Source of the DNA: Sediminibacterium sp.
Lineage (GTDB): Bacteria > Bacteroidota > Bacteroidia > B-17B0 > Aurantibacillaceae
Reading direction: 5' to 3'
NCBI GenBank assembly: GCA_030054095.1
Contig: JASGCO010000005.1
Location: forward strand, 154,149 to 218,148
Length of the DNA stretch: 64,000 nucleotides
Position numbers and translations under genes: made by a program. The notes under the pieces were generated by a model. The model searched no databases. It saw nothing but the letters and a program-made list of their open reading frames with translations, and had not been told where the DNA came from. Positions 22,957 to 32,185 of this stretch are shown one piece after another; position 1 is the first letter of the stretch, and each line of letters starts with the position of its first letter.

Positions 22957-24645
22957 CTATTCCTTATAAAAGACTTTGTAGCCCCCAATGCCCACTTCAA
23001 AATTTTGGCGTGTCGGCATTTCCTCCCTTTTCATTCGATTCTCCGGTGTGAATGTTTTTAGCTTTACAAACATTTCCCTGATTGGGTCGTCAAATTTAGT
23101 TTCAATTCGTGCTTGCGACTCGATTATTTGATGCCATGACCCCCAAGCCACTCTTTCGTCTGTTTTAATCCCTGTAAAATGAATATCATTTCTCGAAATG
23201 ACAAACACGCAAACTTCTGAAATCTCTTTGGCTTCAGGGAAGTATTTTGTGATTTGTAAGGAGTTTAAAATTGTTTTTGTGTCATTGTTCGAAAACCAAA
23301 ACTCCATTTTTTCAATCCACTCATTAGCTTTTGGAAATAGGTTTGAAATTCGACTGAATCGCTCCTTCATTGAGTGTCCGAAGGGATCTTGCCATTTTAA
23401 TTGAAATATCCCTAAAGTTTTAGTTTCCTTATCATAAGCTACAGCGTCAATGTCTGTCCGCATTCCATTATATAAGAGATTAATTTCCTTTGGAATTTTG
23501 ATGATTCGGTCATGAGGAAAAAAAAGAAAAAGTTCTTTCCTAAATCGATTTTCTCGATTATTAACAGCAAAATCATAATCCTTCTTATATTTCCGTTTTA
23601 GTTCAGCATTCAAAAATCTAAATGGATTCCCAAGGCAACCTGCTATTGAACGAATTAATTGATTTTCGGAAATCTGAAAATACATTGGAGGGGCTGGAGC
23701 CGGAATGTCCAAGTAGTACTCATAATTCTCTTTACTCAACGTAACACATGAAATCATTTGTTCTATAACCTCATCAGTCACTCCGAAATAGTTTGAATAA
23801 ATCTTTATAGTGACATCTTTAAAATACATGTAGGAAAGAATATTATGCATGTCAACCTCTGAATTCATCTTAGTAAGTTCAATGCAAGCATCTGTATGCA
23901 TAATTGCAACCCCGCAAATAATTTCTATTAAATCAATATATTTCCAATACTCAATCCCTCCAAATGTGTCTTTTGTGTCAAAGTCATCATAACTCTGAAT
24001 CCTTAAAATATGATGATGACCTTTTTCATTGTAATACTCATCTATTTCTTCGGTTGTAGCGTAGCTAATGAATTTGCCATAAGGGTTTTTGATTATTTCC
24101 CTCAACTTTAGTTTTATTTCGCTTTCTGTAAGTGGGTTTTTTGTCTTCTTGTCCTTTATTATCCTATTAACAATTTCCTCTCTGAAAAAATCAATACTTT
24201 TTCTTTCGAAGTATGCATGACCAATTTGTTCGGTTGGATATTTTATTTCAAATTCATTTTTCGCGACATTGATGAAACTTAGTAAACCTGCTTTTTCATA
24301 GTCTAAAAGTTGTCGGCAAAATGCCAATTTACCAGAATGCAATATTACAGAGTCAGCCCAATCGTAGTCTCGTTGTTGTGTTTGAATAAATTGATGTGGA
24401 ATATTGTAATTATGATCATGAAGAAAAAGCTTCATGAGAGGAGCCCAACCAAAATTGAAAAACTCACGACTTTCATTCACTTGTTCTTCATTCAGGTGTT
24501 TACTATTCCAGAAGAATATGCTTACAACATCAAGTCGTCTGATTAGAATTTGGATTGCATAATAACTGTCAAGATGAAATGTTTCTCTTAATTTCTTATA
24601 GTCGCTTTGAATGGCCGGGTTTAATATTTGGGACGTAGCTGTCAA
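22957..24645 (-). CDS. PD-(D/E)XK nuclease-like protein, unknown specificity
   Basis: This is a 562-residue protein. Residues 1-370 are largely helical and match nothing I know. Residues about 375-520 look like a restriction-endonuclease fold: RKELFLFFPHDRIIKIP, then D400 in RTDIDAVAYDKE, then Q415-L-K417 in LGIFQLKWQD, i.e. D-x14-QxK, followed by a helix LFPKANEWIEKMEFWF and a strand CVFVISRND. There is no methylase or specificity gene nearby. Base composition is much more AT-rich than its neighbours (one sampled 60-base line has 18 G+C versus 36 in the nearby helicase gene), which suggests horizontal gain. It may be a solitary defence gene. That is inference. Confidence 0.6.
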   Translation of the reverse strand: MTATSQILNPAIQSDYKKLRETFHLDSYYAIQILIRRLDVVSIFFWNSKHLNEEQVNESREFFNFGWAPLMKLFLHDHNYNIPHQFIQTQQRDYDWADSVILHSGKLAFCRQLLDYEKAGLLSFINVAKNEFEIKYPTEQIGHAYFERKSIDFFREEIVNRIIKDKKTKNPLTESEIKLKLREIIKNPYGKFISYATTEEIDEYYNEKGHHHILRIQSYDDFDTKDTFGGIEYWKYIDLIEIICGVAIMHTDACIELTKMNSEVDMHNILSYMYFKDVTIKIYSNYFGVTDEVIEQMISCVTLSKENYEYYLDIPAPAPPMYFQISENQLIRSIAGCLGNPFRFLNAELKRKYKKDYDFAVNNRENRFRKELFLFFPHDRIIKIPKEINLLYNGMRTDIDAVAYDKETKTLGIFQLKWQDPFGHSMKERFSRISNLFPKANEWIEKMEFWFSNNDTKTILNSLQITKYFPEAKEISEVCVFVISRNDIHFTGIKTDERVAWGSWHQIIESQARIETKFDDPIREMFVKLKTFTPENRMKREEMPTRQNFEVGIGGYKVFYKE

Positions 24646-24758
24646 AAGTAAGTGTTTTTTGCCTGAGGGGTTTTCGGTCTAATGTTGCTGTTAACTTTAT
24701 AGTTCATAATTCGTGTTGGCTTTCGCTATTCAAATCTATACTTTTATCTTTATAAATT

Positions 24759-25481
24759 ATGCATCGAAATGCTCGGATAATTCCCTTGACGCAACTGGTG
24801 ACCTTAGTTTTAATAACTTGTTTTTCCCTATCCTACGGGCAAAAGAGTAATGTGGGTAATTGGTGGATGTATTTTGGAAATGCCACGCTTAAAAACCGGT
24901 TTAACTGGCATCACGAAGTACAATACCGTAATTACAATATGATAGGCGATTTAGAGCAGTTGTTGGTGCGAACGGGCCTCGGCTATAATCTGACAGAAAC
25001 TAACGCCAATGTTTTGGCTGGTTACGGTTACATTCGTTCACAACGCTATATTAAACCCGATAGCAGCGTGTTTACAAACGAGCACCGTACGTTTCAGCAA
25101 TTCATCATGCGTCAGCATTTTGGAAGAGTGACAATACAGCACCGTTACCGCGTAGAACAACGCTTTTTAACAAACGCTACCCGCTGGCGGCTCCGGTATT
25201 TTCTGGCTATACAAATCCCGCTGAATAAACCGAAAGTAGAAAAAGCAGCAGTTTATCTTTCTTTATATAACGAAGTATTTCTTCACGCCGACGTTCCCGT
25301 TTTTGACCGTAACCGTGTTTTTGGGGCCCTGGGGTATATGTTTACCAAATCCTTGCGCTGTGAGCTGGGATATATGACACAGATTCTGGAAAAAACGTCC
25401 CGCCCTCAGTTTCAGGTGGCGCTTTATAATACATTTCCTTTTTCATTAAAATCAAAAGAAGAACATGAGCAAAAAAACTGA
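24759..25481 (+). CDS. DUF2490 outer-membrane-like protein
   Basis: This 240-residue protein has a signal peptide (about 10-27, ITCFSLSYGQ). DUF2490 strands follow: NWWMYFGNATLKNRFNWHHEVQYRNY, LLVRTGLGYNLTETNANVLAGYGYI, RVTIQHRYRVEQRF, WRLRYFLAIQIPL and VYLSLYNEVFLHA. The alternating aromatic pattern fits a beta barrel in the outer membrane. It is a second family member in the window (the other is at 14068) and they are clearly diverged. Its end overlaps the DNA alkylation repeat gene by 17 nt, so the two are probably co-transcribed. A promoter-like TATCTTTA lies 6 nt before the ATG. Function unknown. Confidence 0.78.
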   Translation: MHRNARIIPLTQLVTLVLITCFSLSYGQKSNVGNWWMYFGNATLKNRFNWHHEVQYRNYNMIGDLEQLLVRTGLGYNLTETNANVLAGYGYIRSQRYIKPDSSVFTNEHRTFQQFIMRQHFGRVTIQHRYRVEQRFLTNATRWRLRYFLAIQIPLNKPKVEKAAVYLSLYNEVFLHADVPVFDRNRVFGALGYMFTKSLRCELGYMTQILEKTSRPQFQVALYNTFPFSLKSKEEHEQKN

Positions 25482-26274
25482 CACTGCCACAAAGCGGAAA
25501 GGGGCTGCCCGCCTGGCAGATATTCCGCCGGATATATTGGCGCAACTGAATAAGGGACAAATTGAAACGGCCAACCTGATGGAATGGCTGGCTATTGATC
25601 CGGTGCAACTGCTTAAGCATGTAGTTAAGAAAGCAGGAAAAGAAAACTATGTGTCTGGCGCTATAAACAAGCTGGAAGAACTTAAAAAGCCCAGCACGTT
25701 GCAAAAGCACGAAACCATTGGCCGCTTTTTTTATGAGGCCAGCCGGCAGCAAAATGATAATGACCTGTTACCATTTTTACTGAATCACCCTGCCGATGCG
25801 GTACGTTGTTGGGCCTGTTATTACATTGGTGCCATGAAGGGAAACGTTGCTACTGTTATCAAAGCTATTGAACCACTGGCAGCTGATTCGCATTTTGGTG
25901 TAAGGGAAGTGGCCTGGTTTGCCGTGCGTCCTGCTGTAGCTAAGGATCTTGAGAAAGGATTAAATGTATTGGCAAAGTGGAGCCTTCATAAAGATGAGAA
26001 CCTGCGCCGGTTTGCCAGCGAATGCACCCGCCCGCGAGGGGTGTGGTGTCGGCATATTGACGCGTTAAAAGAAAATCCCGGAAAAGCAATAGCCCTACTT
26101 GAACCATTAAAGGCCGACTCGTCCAAGTATGTACGTGATAGTGTGGGGAACTGGTTGAACGATGCCGCTAAAACAAAACCCGACTGGGTAAAAACCATTT
26201 GTAAACGCTGGGAAAAAGAAAGTCCCGGAAAAGAAACCGAATACATCATAAAAAAGGCGTTACGAAGTTTGTAA
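25465..26274 (+). CDS. DNA alkylation repeat (HEAT-like) protein, AlkC-type
   Basis: This 269-residue protein has a Lys-rich N-terminus and then helical ALK repeats (about 60-260). The segments VREVAWFAVRPAV, RFASECTRPRGVW and DSSKYVRDSVGNWLNDAAKTKPDWV match conserved stretches of the AlkC/AlkD superfamily of DNA glycosylases. These excise alkylated bases such as 3-methyladenine. The STRPRGVW-like motif here reads ECTRPRGVW, which favours the AlkC branch. It starts 17 nt inside the end of the DUF2490 gene. It is somewhat shorter than typical AlkC. It probably acts in repair of alkylated DNA, though catalytic residues were not verified. Confidence 0.75.
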   Translation: MSKKTDTATKRKGAARLADIPPDILAQLNKGQIETANLMEWLAIDPVQLLKHVVKKAGKENYVSGAINKLEELKKPSTLQKHETIGRFFYEASRQQNDNDLLPFLLNHPADAVRCWACYYIGAMKGNVATVIKAIEPLAADSHFGVREVAWFAVRPAVAKDLEKGLNVLAKWSLHKDENLRRFASECTRPRGVWCRHIDALKENPGKAIALLEPLKADSSKYVRDSVGNWLNDAAKTKPDWVKTICKRWEKESPGKETEYIIKKALRSL

Positions 26275-26526
26275 ACGTGACAGAGGCAGTCATCCATTTT
26301 TTGTAAGGGAGGAACTATTTTTTCTGTATATCTGTAACTAAATACGTGATTCCCTTGCTTTTCCTTTGCAGACTTTGCGCCTTTGCACATGCATTATCCC
26401 CTCGAACCAATTATAAGAGAATAACGAACAACCAGTATCAAGTAGAAATGGTTACCCGCTGATAAAACTCATTCCTCTTTTGTTTTTTTAAACCATCCTG
26501 GTATCTTTTGTATTTTTGCATCCGTT

Positions 26527-27435
26527 ATGACTAACGAAATCAGAGAAGTATATCTGGTACTCATTACGGTACCTATCTATGCCATTGTAATTGGTGCCGA
26601 ACTGGCTTACAGTTATTTTGGCCATAAAAAACTGTACACTACAAAAGGCGTTCTGGCCAACCTTTACCTTACCCTGCTTAACATGGGGCTCGATGTATTG
26701 GTAAGAGGCGTTTGCCTGTTGGTATTAAACTATTTTTACAGGTTCCGGTTAATAGATACCTGGCCAAATGCCATTGCCTACTGGACGGTTTTGGTTCTGG
26801 CGGAAGATTTTATGTATTACTGGCTGCACCGTGTGGATCATTACTGCCGTTTCTTTTGGGCAGTACACGTTACACACCATAGCAGCGAAGAGTTTAATTT
26901 AACCGTAGGTTTCCGTTCGTCGGTGTTTCAGCCATTGTACCGCTTTATGTATTTTATTCCCCTCAGCTTTATGGGATTTAAAGGCATTGACATTATGTTT
27001 GTTTATAGCGCTACCCAAATTTTTGGCATTCTGGTACATACCCAAACCGTTCGTAAACTGGGCATTCTCGAATACATTCTGGTTACGCCCTCGCACCACC
27101 GGGTACATCACGGCAGCAATGTGCGCTACCTCGATAAAAATATGGGCATGATGCTCATTATCTGGGATAAACTCTTTGGCACTTTTCAAAAGGAAGAAGA
27201 CAACGATCCGGTGCGTTATGGTTTAACCACCAATATTAAAACGTATCATCCTTTAAAAATGGTGTTTCACGAATGGCAGAATATCGTTTCCGATGTTTCT
27301 AAAAAAGGGCGCACGTTAAAGGATAAATTCATGTATATGTTTGGGCCTCCCGGCTGGAGTCACGACGGGAGCACCAAAACCAGCGCGCAGTTACGCAAAG
27401 AACTTCAGTCGCAGGGTAATTCTTCAAAATCCTGA
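26527..27435 (+). CDS. Fatty acid hydroxylase / sterol desaturase family membrane enzyme
   Basis: This is a 302-residue membrane protein with about five hydrophobic helices. The three histidine clusters of the di-iron hydroxylase family are intact: HRVDH, HVTHHSSEE and SHHRVHHG, plus a final conserved His (HEWQN). Family enzymes hydroxylate or desaturate lipids such as sterols, sphingoid bases or carotenoids. The substrate here is unknown. Its stop codon overlaps the helicase ATG (TGATG), so the two genes are translated together although their functions look unrelated. A promoter-like TATTTTTG lies at 26511-26518, 8 nt before the ATG. Confidence 0.88.
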   Translation: MTNEIREVYLVLITVPIYAIVIGAELAYSYFGHKKLYTTKGVLANLYLTLLNMGLDVLVRGVCLLVLNYFYRFRLIDTWPNAIAYWTVLVLAEDFMYYWLHRVDHYCRFFWAVHVTHHSSEEFNLTVGFRSSVFQPLYRFMYFIPLSFMGFKGIDIMFVYSATQIFGILVHTQTVRKLGILEYILVTPSHHRVHHGSNVRYLDKNMGMMLIIWDKLFGTFQKEEDNDPVRYGLTTNIKTYHPLKMVFHEWQNIVSDVSKKGRTLKDKFMYMFGPPGWSHDGSTKTSAQLRKELQSQGNSSKS

Positions 27436-29360
27436 TGGAAGCCAATAGTCGTTTACTGCAACTTAAAAAAAACCTCCTCATTGAGCGGGAGGAAGATTAT
27501 TTTCAATACCGTGAATTGTTTCTGAAAGCGGGAATAGACCAGCGCAGGAAAAACGGACTTACCTGGTATCCCGTCAAAATCAACAGCGAAGAATTAGGGT
27601 ATGCCGATTTATTGCAGATCGAAGTAGAACGGACCTCGCACACCGATACAGCTCACCAGTTCAGTGCCGGAAAAAACATCAGTTTGTTTTCCAATCAACC
27701 TGATCAGGAAACCAGAGAAATTAATGGCACCATTCGCGCCGCGTATAAAAACAAGCTTAAAATTATATTACATACGGATGAGTTACCCGATTGGTGTTAC
27801 GATGGTAAACTCGGTATTAATGTTCAGTTCGATGATAACAGTTACACCGAGATGCAAAAAGCGCTCGATGAAGTAATAGCCGCTAAAGGCAACAGAGTGG
27901 CAGAATTAAGGGATATACTGGAAGGAAAAATTCCTTTTACGTTTGAAAAACAGGATGAGACTTTACTGGTACCGCAGCTGAACCGTTCTCAAAATGAGGC
28001 CATCCGGAAAGCCCTATCAGCAAACGATGTGGCGGTTATTCACGGTCCGCCGGGAACCGGTAAAACCACCACTCTGGTAAGCGCCATTCGCGTTTGCCTG
28101 CAATCCGAATCGCAGGTACTGGTTTGCGCGCCCACCAACACCGCGGTAGATTTGCTGGCGGAACGGTTAGGAGCCCTCGGCATCAGTGTATTGCGCTTGG
28201 GTCATCCCGCGCGCATTTCAGAAGATCTTATTGGCACTTCACTCGATGGACGCATACAGGGTCACAAAAACTATTACGAAATAAAAAATCTGCGGAAAAA
28301 CGCGGAAGAGTATTTTAAAATGGCGGGGAAATACAAACGGGTATTTGGCAAGGAAGATGCCAAACAACGCGCCGCGTTTTATACCGAAGCCCGTAATTGC
28401 CTGAAAGAAGCCCGGCAAATAGAAGATTTTATTGTCGAAGATTTGTTTGCCTCGGCGCAGGTTATTTGTTGTACACCGGTTACCTCCACCAGCAAACACC
28501 TTAGCCGAAAAACCTTTGGTACGTTATTTTTCGACGAAGCTTCGCAGGCACTGGAGCCCATGGTATGGATTCCTTTAGTAAAATGCCGTCGCCTTATTCT
28601 TTGTGGCGATCATCATCAGTTGCCACCTGTGGTAAAAAGCATGGAGGCACAAAAAGGGGGATTAGGAAAAACCCTGTTAGACCGTTGCATTCGTTTTGAA
28701 GGGGCTGTTAGTTTGTTGAGTCGTCAGTACCGCATGAATATGCCGATTATGGCATTCAGCAACGGATTTTTCTACAACAATGAGCTGGAAGCCGATGGGT
28801 CGGTAAAGGACAACACACTTACTGAAGAAAAGGATGCCGGGTTTTATAATACACCCGTGGAGTTTATAGATACGGCTGGTTGCGGATTTGAGGAAGCTCA
28901 GAATCCTGAAACCCTGAGTAGTTACAATACCGGTGAGGGGCAGGTGCTGTACCGCCATTTGCAGGATGTGCTGCAATGGTACACGTCGCTCGATTATACA
29001 ACGCCTGTTAGTATAGGTATTATTTCGCCGTACAAAGAGCAGATTGGCTGGCTGCGCGAAAATCAGGATGCCTTTTCATTGCCAACCGAAAAAGTATCGG
29101 AACTCCGGATTCGCACCATTGATGGTTTTCAGGGCGAGGAGTGCGACATTATTTATATTTCTCTGGTGCGCAGTAACGCGGATATGGAAATCGGATTTTT
29201 AAGTGATATCCGGCGCATGAATGTAGCCATTACCCGTGCGCGCCGCAAATTGGTGGTTATTGGCGATAGCGCTACCATCGGGCAACACCCGTTTTACAAA
29301 GCGTTTATTGATTATTGCGAAACCAATGGTTTTTACCGTAGCGCCTGGGAGTTTCAGTAA
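27435..29360 (+). CDS. Superfamily 1 DNA/RNA helicase (IGHMBP2/UPF1-like)
   Basis: This 641-residue helicase has an N-terminal OB/stalk region (1-170) and two RecA-like domains. Motif I is HGPPGTGKTTTLVSAI, Ia is CAPTNTAVDLLAERL, II is FFDEASQALEP, III is CGDHHQLPPVV, IV is LLSRQYRMNMPIMAFSN, V is TIDGFQGEECDIIYISLVRSN and VI is MNVAITRARRKLVVIGD. This is the complete set of UPF1-like SF1B enzymes, which translocate 5' to 3' on DNA or RNA. Bacteroidota commonly carry this protein as a stand-alone gene, probably in repair or RNA metabolism. Start overlaps the preceding hydroxylase stop. Confidence 0.92.
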   Translation: MEANSRLLQLKKNLLIEREEDYFQYRELFLKAGIDQRRKNGLTWYPVKINSEELGYADLLQIEVERTSHTDTAHQFSAGKNISLFSNQPDQETREINGTIRAAYKNKLKIILHTDELPDWCYDGKLGINVQFDDNSYTEMQKALDEVIAAKGNRVAELRDILEGKIPFTFEKQDETLLVPQLNRSQNEAIRKALSANDVAVIHGPPGTGKTTTLVSAIRVCLQSESQVLVCAPTNTAVDLLAERLGALGISVLRLGHPARISEDLIGTSLDGRIQGHKNYYEIKNLRKNAEEYFKMAGKYKRVFGKEDAKQRAAFYTEARNCLKEARQIEDFIVEDLFASAQVICCTPVTSTSKHLSRKTFGTLFFDEASQALEPMVWIPLVKCRRLILCGDHHQLPPVVKSMEAQKGGLGKTLLDRCIRFEGAVSLLSRQYRMNMPIMAFSNGFFYNNELEADGSVKDNTLTEEKDAGFYNTPVEFIDTAGCGFEEAQNPETLSSYNTGEGQVLYRHLQDVLQWYTSLDYTTPVSIGIISPYKEQIGWLRENQDAFSLPTEKVSELRIRTIDGFQGEECDIIYISLVRSNADMEIGFLSDIRRMNVAITRARRKLVVIGDSATIGQHPFYKAFIDYCETNGFYRSAWEFQ

Positions 29361-29650
29361 ACGACTTCATCTGGCCAGTTGAAATTAAAACTGTTGCAAA
29401 CCGGACAAACGCCAGCTTCTGTTTCAAGTGTAGTGTACGAGCAGTTATGACAATGTCCGTGAACCTTATTGATATGATCTACAACACATTTTGCGTCTTT
29501 CAGGTCTGACACGCTAGTATCTTTTATCAGTTTAATGGCCATAAACGTTTGATTAGATCGCACAGCTAGTAATACGGCTCTTTTTGTTTCTGTGGTTAGA
29601 AGCGGCAGAGGAATAATGCTTTGGCATTTGGCGCAATAGGGGAGAGGCAT
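29354..29650 (-). CDS. Small zinc-ribbon-like protein, unknown function
   Basis: This 98-residue protein starts at ATG 29650 (MPLPYCAKCQSIIPLPLL). An in-frame upstream Met (29686) would add a poorly fitting hydrophobic leader. It has one CAKC near the N-terminus, CHNC in the middle (HINKVHGHCHNCSYTTLE) and CPVC near the end, the pattern of two zinc ribbons. The end of the gene overlaps the end of the convergent helicase gene by 7 nt. It is cytoplasmic and lacks catalytic motifs. It may bind nucleic acid or protein, but nothing more can be said. Confidence 0.65.
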   Translation of the reverse strand: MPLPYCAKCQSIIPLPLLTTETKRAVLLAVRSNQTFMAIKLIKDTSVSDLKDAKCVVDHINKVHGHCHNCSYTTLETEAGVCPVCNSFNFNWPDEVVY

Positions 29651-29832
29651 TCTTGTGCTAAAGTACAACTTTATGGTTAGTAACATTTATACCGTGTCTT
29701 ATTTTGTAAAGGATTTTCATAAATGACGCCATCAGGCGCTCTTTTCTACTTCTTGTGATTTATAAACAACGCAACGTTTTTAAAGTCACCTTTTTTCTTA
29801 CTTTTAATCCCATTAACAAGTAAAATAAACAC

Positions 29833-32091
29833 ATGAATAAAAATTACCTCAATTATTTTTTAGTATGGGTATTGCTGTCAGGTTTTTTTAACCTGAAGGC
29901 ACAGCTAATTCCAAGTTACTCCTTCTCTTCGTCAATCGGTTCGTATCCGGCTATTACGGGTGGAACCGTTTTGGGAAATAATACCAACGACGACGATATA
30001 TTTGATAATGTCCCCATTGGATTTAATTTTAATTACGGTGGAACTAATTTTAACGAGTTGTCGGTTTGTGCTAATGGCTTTATTAAGTTTGGGGTTTTAT
30101 TAAATTCCAGTACATATAATCCTATAAGCGATAATTTTGGAGATGATACCATTGTGGCGGCTTTAGGTGCTGATATTGCCTCCAACGCGGGCGGTTCATT
30201 ACGTTACCGTACCAATGGAACTGCACCCAACCGGGTGTTTATCGTTCAATGGAGGGACTATTCTTCTTATTCTAACAGTGATACACTTAATTTCCAGATT
30301 CGTTTGTTTGAAACAAGCAACCGGATTGAAGTGCATTACGGGTATTTTTACGTTGATGTAAATAATCTGTATGAAGTGGGCTTACGTGGCATTCTTGCCA
30401 ATAGTGAATACAATAACCGATCGGTGCAAAGTGCTGTTAATACCTGGTCAACATCTGTAGCCGGAACAGTAAGCACAGACAACTGTGAACTGGATCCGGG
30501 GACACCGCAATTTGCGCCAGTTAGTGGCCAGCGGTACGTTTGGTCACCACCACCACCATGTTCGGGAACACCTAATGCCGGCGCGGCTTCAGGACCAACG
30601 CTGGCCTGTGTGGGTCAAACGGTAAATCTGAATTTGTCGGGGGCAACACTGGCAAGTGGTTTAAGCTATCAGTGGCAGTCTTCACCAAATGGCGTAACCT
30701 GGACCTCGGTACCTTCTGCAACCATGATGGCCTATAATCCTACGTTTACGGCCAGCATTTACTACAGGTGCATTGTAGCCTGTGGATCAAACAGTGCCAC
30801 ATCAACACCTATCCAGATACTACCACAAACAGCAAATGTATATGCCAGTGTTCCATTACTTGAAAACTTTGATAATACCTGGCAAAACCGATGTGATTTA
30901 AGAAATGTTCCGGTTAGTGCCAATTGGAGTAGTTTTCCGACAACCGGCGATAATTCCTGGAGGAGACAGGATGATGGCATTTCGGCTAACTGGGCCAGCT
31001 CTGCCGGAATAAACGCTCCTTTGGCAGGTGTTGGCTGCGCTGATTTTAACACATACGACGCAGCAGCAGGAACTACCGGAGATCTGGACCTTTATGTGAA
31101 TATGGGAACAAGCAGCAATTATCAATTGTCGTTTTACCATATCAATCCAACGGGCGATGATTCCCTTTTTGTGTATTTATCTACTAATGGTGGCGCTACG
31201 TTTACACTAAACTCAACATTTGCCTCTGGTGATTATAGTGCGGTGGATCTTAACTGGAACAAGAAAACAATTGCTTTAGGCGCTGTAAACTCTTCTTCCT
31301 GTATTGTCCGTTTTCATGCCATTTCAGATTTTGGAGCAGATGACATATCGTTAGATAGCCTGCAACTTCAAACAATTGGGTGTGTACCCCCTTCTGTTAC
31401 GGTGGCTGCTTCGCAGGCAACGGTTTGTAATGGCACCGCCGTTACATTTACCGCGGCAGGCGCAACAACCTATACATGGAGTACGGCAGCTACCACAAGT
31501 ACTATTTCTGTAACCCCTTCGGTATCTACGGTATATACGGTTACGGGCGAAAGCACACCGGGTTGTACCGGAACGAAAACCGTTGCTGTAACAGTTAATC
31601 AAGGTCCCGCCATTTCTGTTTCCGTAGCACCTTCCATATCCATTTGTCCCGGAGGATCGGCTATTTTAACGGCATCGGGCGCCATTAACTATACCTGGAC
31701 ATCGGCCGGAAATCAAACTACTTCAGCTATATCGGTTACTCCCGCTATTTCAACGGTTTACAACGTTGTGGGCACTAACAGCCTTGGTTGCTCTACGAAT
31801 ACAAATGTTACCGTGCTCGTAATCATTTGTACCAATGTTCAATCACAAGTAATGGCAACGAACCCTGTCAATATTTACCCAAATCCAAGCCGTGGAGAGT
31901 TTACGATTGAACTTATAAATGGAGAAACAAAAGAAATTGAAGTGCTTGATTTTACCGGAAGGGTAATATTGAAAAACCGAACGGATAAAGACGCCATTGA
32001 TGTCAATATTAAGGACCTTGCTAACGGATTATATTATGTGAAAGTGCATTCTGCAAACGCAACGGATATATTTAAAATAATAAAGCAATAA
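29833..32091 (+). CDS. Large secreted protein with beta domains and a T9SS sorting domain
   Basis: This 752-residue protein has a signal peptide (1-23, GFFNLKAQ). An N-terminal beta region (about 25-240) includes VPIGFNFNYGGTNFNELSVCANGFIKF, typical of secreted Bacteroidota fibre or adhesin-like proteins. Next is an Ig-like domain (LSYQWQSSPNGVTWTSVP), a jelly-roll-like domain (about 340-510), and two adjacent Ser/Thr/Val-rich repeats (about 515-680, TVCNGTAVTFTAAGATTYTWS and ISICPGGSAILTASGAINYTW). A type A sorting domain ends it (VNIYPNPSRGEFTIEL, VLDFTGRVI, LANGLYYVKVHS). It should be anchored on the surface. A strong terminator follows. Role: probably adhesion or gliding. Confidence 0.82.
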   Translation: MNKNYLNYFLVWVLLSGFFNLKAQLIPSYSFSSSIGSYPAITGGTVLGNNTNDDDIFDNVPIGFNFNYGGTNFNELSVCANGFIKFGVLLNSSTYNPISDNFGDDTIVAALGADIASNAGGSLRYRTNGTAPNRVFIVQWRDYSSYSNSDTLNFQIRLFETSNRIEVHYGYFYVDVNNLYEVGLRGILANSEYNNRSVQSAVNTWSTSVAGTVSTDNCELDPGTPQFAPVSGQRYVWSPPPPCSGTPNAGAASGPTLACVGQTVNLNLSGATLASGLSYQWQSSPNGVTWTSVPSATMMAYNPTFTASIYYRCIVACGSNSATSTPIQILPQTANVYASVPLLENFDNTWQNRCDLRNVPVSANWSSFPTTGDNSWRRQDDGISANWASSAGINAPLAGVGCADFNTYDAAAGTTGDLDLYVNMGTSSNYQLSFYHINPTGDDSLFVYLSTNGGATFTLNSTFASGDYSAVDLNWNKKTIALGAVNSSSCIVRFHAISDFGADDISLDSLQLQTIGCVPPSVTVAASQATVCNGTAVTFTAAGATTYTWSTAATTSTISVTPSVSTVYTVTGESTPGCTGTKTVAVTVNQGPAISVSVAPSISICPGGSAILTASGAINYTWTSAGNQTTSAISVTPAISTVYNVVGTNSLGCSTNTNVTVLVIICTNVQSQVMATNPVNIYPNPSRGEFTIELINGETKEIEVLDFTGRVILKNRTDKDAIDVNIKDLANGLYYVKVHSANATDIFKIIKQ

Positions 32092-32114
32092 GAATGTTGT
32101 CATAATACGATACG

Positions 32115-32142
32115 AGCCCACTCAGAAACGAGTGGGCTTTTT
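32115..32142 (+). terminator. Intrinsic terminator after the T9SS protein gene
   Basis: AGCCCACTC, a 6-nt loop and GAGTGGGCT form a perfect 9-bp stem followed by TTTT, 23 nt after the stop codon. Confidence 0.88.
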
Positions 32143-32185
32143 AGTACCCTTGATATTGGTAGAGAAGAACCGTGGAGTAAATACA

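Noticed and set aside
22733..24645. A retron or other RT-based defence system (RNA plus nuclease)
   Set aside because: No reverse transcriptase motif exists anywhere in the window, so the RNA-like segment and the nuclease gene cannot be called a retron.
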